NCBI RefSeq assembly: GCF_040412425.1
Contig: NC_089744.1
Span: 27,177,001-27,241,000 of the forward strand
Reading direction: 5' to 3'
Source: Macrobrachium rosenbergii
Lineage: Eukaryota; Arthropoda; Malacostraca; Decapoda; Palaemonidae
DNA length: 64,000 bases
A program made the position numbers and the translations under genes. The notes under the pieces are model-generated. The model worked only from the letters and a program-made list of their open reading frames with translations. It was not told the DNA's origin and made no database searches. This document shows, piece after piece, positions 59,777 to 64,000 of the stretch (the first letter of the stretch is position 1; every line of letters begins with the position of its first letter).

Positions 59777-60614
59777 AATTTACCCAACATTATTAACCAA
59801 TTAATATGATTCTAATTCCTCATTACAGACAAATGCATTATAAATTTCGTGGTCGTCCATCCATATATTAAGTCCCAGTAGATACTCGTATATATTTTTG
59901 TAGCAACTAAGTCGATCATTTTCGCAAAATTGCTAAATTCCTCTCTACTAAGGTTTTCACTTAACCATGGAGGTCTATCGCCAACAATAAGTAAGATCCT
60001 CTTATCTAAGTATTTAAAGCTTACCCCAGTGTACTCAAAACTTTTAATAATTTCAAGATGAGAACAGCTGCTGTGAACAACATCCAACTCCTTCCACAAT
60101 CTATCTTCTCTCAAGTAACCTCAACGGCATCAAAATCGTTCAACCACGTTTCTGCAACCAATAATAAATAAAAAAAACTTCGTTAATCAACTCCCTAATT
60201 TGCAATGTTATATGAGTCTAATGATTTTTTCTACATATATATAAAAAAACAAATACTCGTTTGAAAATAAATCTGGGGTCATTTCCACCACTTGATGCCG
60301 AGTAAAAAGTTGCACCATGTTCATTGGATTACAAACATGACACTACAAATAGTTCTACAGCTGCTACTCTGAACATCTAGGTATGTGACTAGTAGGCCGA
60401 TGCCGTACAAAAATCACGGCTATATACTAGATATAGTATTCAACATCAGTGTTGCAAACTAGAATCTGATATTCCAGAGAGTAGAATTACTCTCGTTCCT
60501 CAAGCAGAAATATGTAATTGAGAAACAAACTGCTAGATGTAGGGAATAAACACATTCCATTTACTAACAATTACATAGTTTAAACTGATGTAATGGCTAA
60601 GGGATGCAAATTTG
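59777..60614. other. Gene-poor stretch, nothing recognised
   Basis: The 100-residue minus-strand frame at 59812-60114 has no motif I recognise and no neighbouring exon support. It may be chance or an old exon. Confidence 0.35.
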
Positions 60615-61190
60615 TTTTCTATCTTAAACCTCCTCTGTTTTTCATTTCTCACCAAAACTACTACTACTCACTATTTTGGGAGTGCAAATTTGGTCTAGAC
60701 AAATGAAAAACATGATTAGTCATTTGATGGGTTACTAATGGTGAATATTGGCGGTCTGAGCCACGGTTCCTTAGCTTACGACAGGTTTGGTAAGGCATGG
60801 TGCCTAAGGTGGGTTAGGTTAGGATTAAAAGAGCATCCTAAATAACGTTGGCAGAGAATGGAATGCTTCTGGCTAGTCGAATTCCCAAAATACCATATTC
60901 CATGTTTTCCAAGCAAATTAATCATTACGACATCATTGGGCCTCGTAATAATGAGTGACCTCTATCCACTCGTAATAGGCCTAACCCATAACTGATCATA
61001 TTATCCTTGACAACCTGCCTGGCCTAAAAACCTTTAATGAGGTAGATCTCTGGAATATCAACACAAAGAGTAGGCTATCATGTGTTTTTGTAGGTACTAA
61101 ACCTACCTAAAAGGATTATCCTAAGCCAGAAATCACTGCTCTTTTTTGACCAAATAGGCCTTGTTTAGGCAAGCCTACCAAGACCAGGCT
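60615..61190 (+). repeat. Diverged direct duplicate, copy 2
   Basis: Partner of 47220-47830 in the same orientation, with the shared blocks listed there. It contains a recent 'gtgggttaggttaggatt' run. Coding not seen. Confidence 0.6.
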
Positions 61191-64000
61191 TTGTATTTCT
61201 TTTCAACGACTGATCTAGTACGTATTTAGATAACAGACGTCTCAGTTCTCTTACCATAAATTAAGGTCACATCGTTACAGAGCAAAGAGGATCACAAACA
61301 TCAGGATAACAGCGTCCATGTTGACTGACACTTCAGATGACGTCCTACAGCAGTATTGTCAATTCTTTTTGCACTTCGCCAAACACAGATGCATTAAGTG
61401 TCTGAACGCTCGTGTGTGTTTGCTGTGAAGAAAATCTAGAAGAACTTTTTAATCTGTGTCGTTTAATGTCTTTCCCCAAGAACACTTTACAAATACAGGC
61501 CTACTAATTACAACAAAGCCTCTAATCCTTCGGTTAAAAGCAATTGGCAACTCCAAATGTTTGTCAAACAAACAACGTTTTGGTAATTACTCTACTGAAG
61601 AGTCGGTTAAAACGGAATTCAAAGCATTCTGGTTTTTCTCGAAATTCTCTCTCCGCAGTAATAAACGAAACAAACAAACAAATCGACATTATGTAGATAC
61701 ATAAAACAGTTGCTGAATAAAGGCGTTGGGAAGATTTCCACTCTCGGTATATCGAACGCAGGCCTCCTCATGGGTCAATGGAGAGTGAATTCGCCTTAAA
61801 TTTTTAACTAATATGAAATTATATCTACTAGCAATATTCATTAAATTACATCTCAAGGAAAATGAATTTTCCCCTCTGCCATCACTCTAACACTGCACCT
61901 CAAGAGACTAGTATATCGTACAGAAGTAAGCACCTGAGCAGTGGAATCGGTTTTAAAGACTTCTACTTGATAGGCCTAGCGTGAGCTTCTCATGTAATCT
62001 TTCAGAGACTCCTACCACGAATGCGTAATTTGACAAGGGCATAGGAACTGAGAGTTTGTGTTCTTGAATTATTTTTATAAGGAAAAGAAATGCTGTGTAA
62101 ATACTTGCACCCATTTACTTCAGCATCAATATACAAATATATACAAAGTTATATAAAAAGATACCCTCTTACATGATAAATGAAAAATTCACCAATTTTA
62201 TGTTTCAGACATCACACCAAAAGAAAAGTACAAATATTACTTAAGCATGACTGAACCCAGTTGATTAATCTTTGCCAACTTGAGTAAGAAATTCAATATT
62301 TACGCTACTGAACACTGTGTTCATCTATGCGTCAGCAATATTCTACTGTATTTATAAGGAAAGCAGCTGAAATCATATAGTCTTTGACTAAACCTTACAG
62401 TAATATTATTTTCGAAGTAATAACCTTATCTAAACACTAACCAAAATCCTCGTTAAAGAGTTTCTTTATAAAGGCAGTAGAATAATATCAAAAGCTTTCA
62501 ATTATGACCCAGTCACACAAGATGACAAAGAATGATCCCTTGAGAGGACAAAAAAATAAAAAAAAAAGCATCAACATCGCCTTGACTTTGGACACTTGGG
62601 CCCCGTGAATTAGTCTATCACTGTACCTCGCTGTAGGTGGCATCTGGTACTGTAGTACTGTACATACAATGGAAGGAAAAGAGAGAAACAAAGCAGCAAA
62701 GCCTACACAGATTCACAACTGAAGAACGTGGGACCTACTGGCATGAAAACATCATCACGAGTCCTGGTGTATGGAGAGATGCTAAAGGCACATTACAGCG
62801 CCCAAGTGGCCGGCGTCACGCTCAAATCTACGTTAATTCAATTTTTTTTTGTTTCCTTCTTGAGGCAACATTACACATAGGTGAAAATATCCTTGTTTCC
62901 ATAGTTCAAAGTCTTTATAATGGATGAGAAAAGCATACTGTTATTTTGTGGATTCAAAACATAACTTTCGTGCTATCTACTACTGTCTTTTTACGTAGCT
63001 TTCAGCGGGTTCAACTCAGTACTCTTCAACCACTCTTCGCTCTAACTCAGCCTTTATTTGCTAGTAAACTGAATTGGTCCTGTGGCTGGCTGGCTAGATT
63101 CTCCGTGAAAGCGTACAGTTCAGTTTCGAACAAGCAACGTTTTGCTTAGATGTGCTTGAAAATGCATCTATCAATGAGATTTATACCTTACAATCACCAA
63201 AGCAGAGTAATAAAACAAATTAAAATAAATTTTGTTTGAATCACAAGAACAACTAACCAAGATAATACCATAAGTAATTTTCTTATCGTTACAAACAAAA
63301 ATTGTGCAAATATGCTTCAGATACTGTGACATACAACTTTCTACTGAAAACGATCTTGTTATTGTTCTTTATACTTTTCCTGAAAGTCAGCTTCTAATTT
63401 CAATTAAAGACAATTAAGAAATCAAACTTGTTCAAAAGATCTCTGCTGGTTTGATTCTACAGATAAGTTTTGGACAATCAAAACCCCTGAAATACATTTA
63501 AATCAAAGATAGTTTTACAGACACACTCATATTCGTGTTTGTAAGTTCTATCCACAAATTACTGATAAAACTTCACGAGTATTACATTTCTTTGTTAAGG
63601 TCCACATCAACCAGTCTTTATTAATTTGGCGTCTTTTGCACAAATTTCATTCATAACTTCATATTTCCATTTCCAGTGCGTTAATGACTAAAAGAAAATC
63701 GTATATGATTAAAAATCCTGAAAATCTGATGCATTACAGAAAAACCATGAGGGGACAAGATGACCGAAAGTACCCTACGATGAGAATAGTGGCAAGTTGC
63801 TGAAGGGAAATGTCCAATTTCTCTGTGACACTATCAGTTATGACCCCCACAGTAAACACAGATTCCTAAACTTGACAGAAATACAATATGCTAAACTCAT
63901 AGCGACTACTTTTCACGTAGTAACTATTATTCATGAAAACACGTTCTGTGGGTTTTTCGCCAGAAATGTTAATAAGCAGAAAGGAACATTGAAGCATAGT
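61191..64000. other. Gene-poor stretch, nothing recognised
   Basis: AT-rich to the end of the window. Short frames at 61456-61704, 62637-62927 and 62946-63149 have no recognisable domain. 'SNKQRFG' and 'SNKQRFA' occur in two of them (about 61560 and 63124), hinting at a further dispersed repeat. Confidence 0.35.

Noticed and set aside
59812..60114. 100-residue minus-strand ORF as a candidate gene
   Set aside because: Reasonable composition but no known motif, no splice context and no second copy; kept only as a note.

Overview
The window is eukaryotic nuclear DNA, almost certainly from a decapod crustacean (shrimp, prawn, crab or crayfish). The evidence is a spliced coatomer alpha gene with arthropod-like sequence, very long (CT)n and (TA)n microsatellites, DIRS-type retrotransposon remains, and several dispersed repeats whose wording I remember from decapod genomes. 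One repeat ends in a 'cctcataggtc...gcttggcctttggcct' tail. Genus and species cannot be fixed from the sequence alone.

Only one host gene is convincing: the last two coding exons of coatomer subunit alpha (COPA, plus strand, 4051-4350 and 6071-6307), with an intron between them and a probable 3' UTR to about 6993. Upstream, 1-2729 is a decayed DIRS tyrosine-recombinase retrotransposon, probably inside a COPA intron. Everything downstream of about 7 kb looks intergenic or intronic. It is dominated by repeats and by degraded mobile elements.

Layout after COPA: 8-14 kb has two SINE-like repeats, CT and ATT microsatellites, a set of interleaved inverted repeats (10362-11112) and a long foldback element (13499-14024). 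18-24 kb has inverted duplicates, a minus-strand LINE tail (19440-19960), a decayed gag-like fragment with a zinc knuckle, and a third SINE-like copy. 26.4-28.6 kb is AT microsatellite inside nested inverted repeats. 30-40 kb has degenerate tandem arrays, a short copy of a composite minisatellite element (34460-35846), and one half of an inverted pair of ORF-like segments (31483-31865, partner at 39890-40372). 42.8-44 kb holds LINE fragments. 46379-46766 is a MITE.

The most structured part is 48.3-58.8 kb, a nest of four mobile elements. A minus-strand LINE reverse transcriptase is split by a piggyBac element (48530-53961). That piggyBac is itself split by a 4-kb composite satellite element (about 49476-53441). 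The upstream LINE half is split by a Gypsy-type LTR retrotransposon (54193-58234) with a 4-bp target duplication. The Gypsy element keeps LTRs, primer site, gag, protease, RT, RNase H and integrase pieces but carries stops, frameshifts and a deletion. A Tc1/mariner-style TA-flanked non-autonomous element follows at 58914-59774. The last 4 kb has no recognisable gene. No tRNA, rRNA, CRISPR or intact viral genome was recognised.
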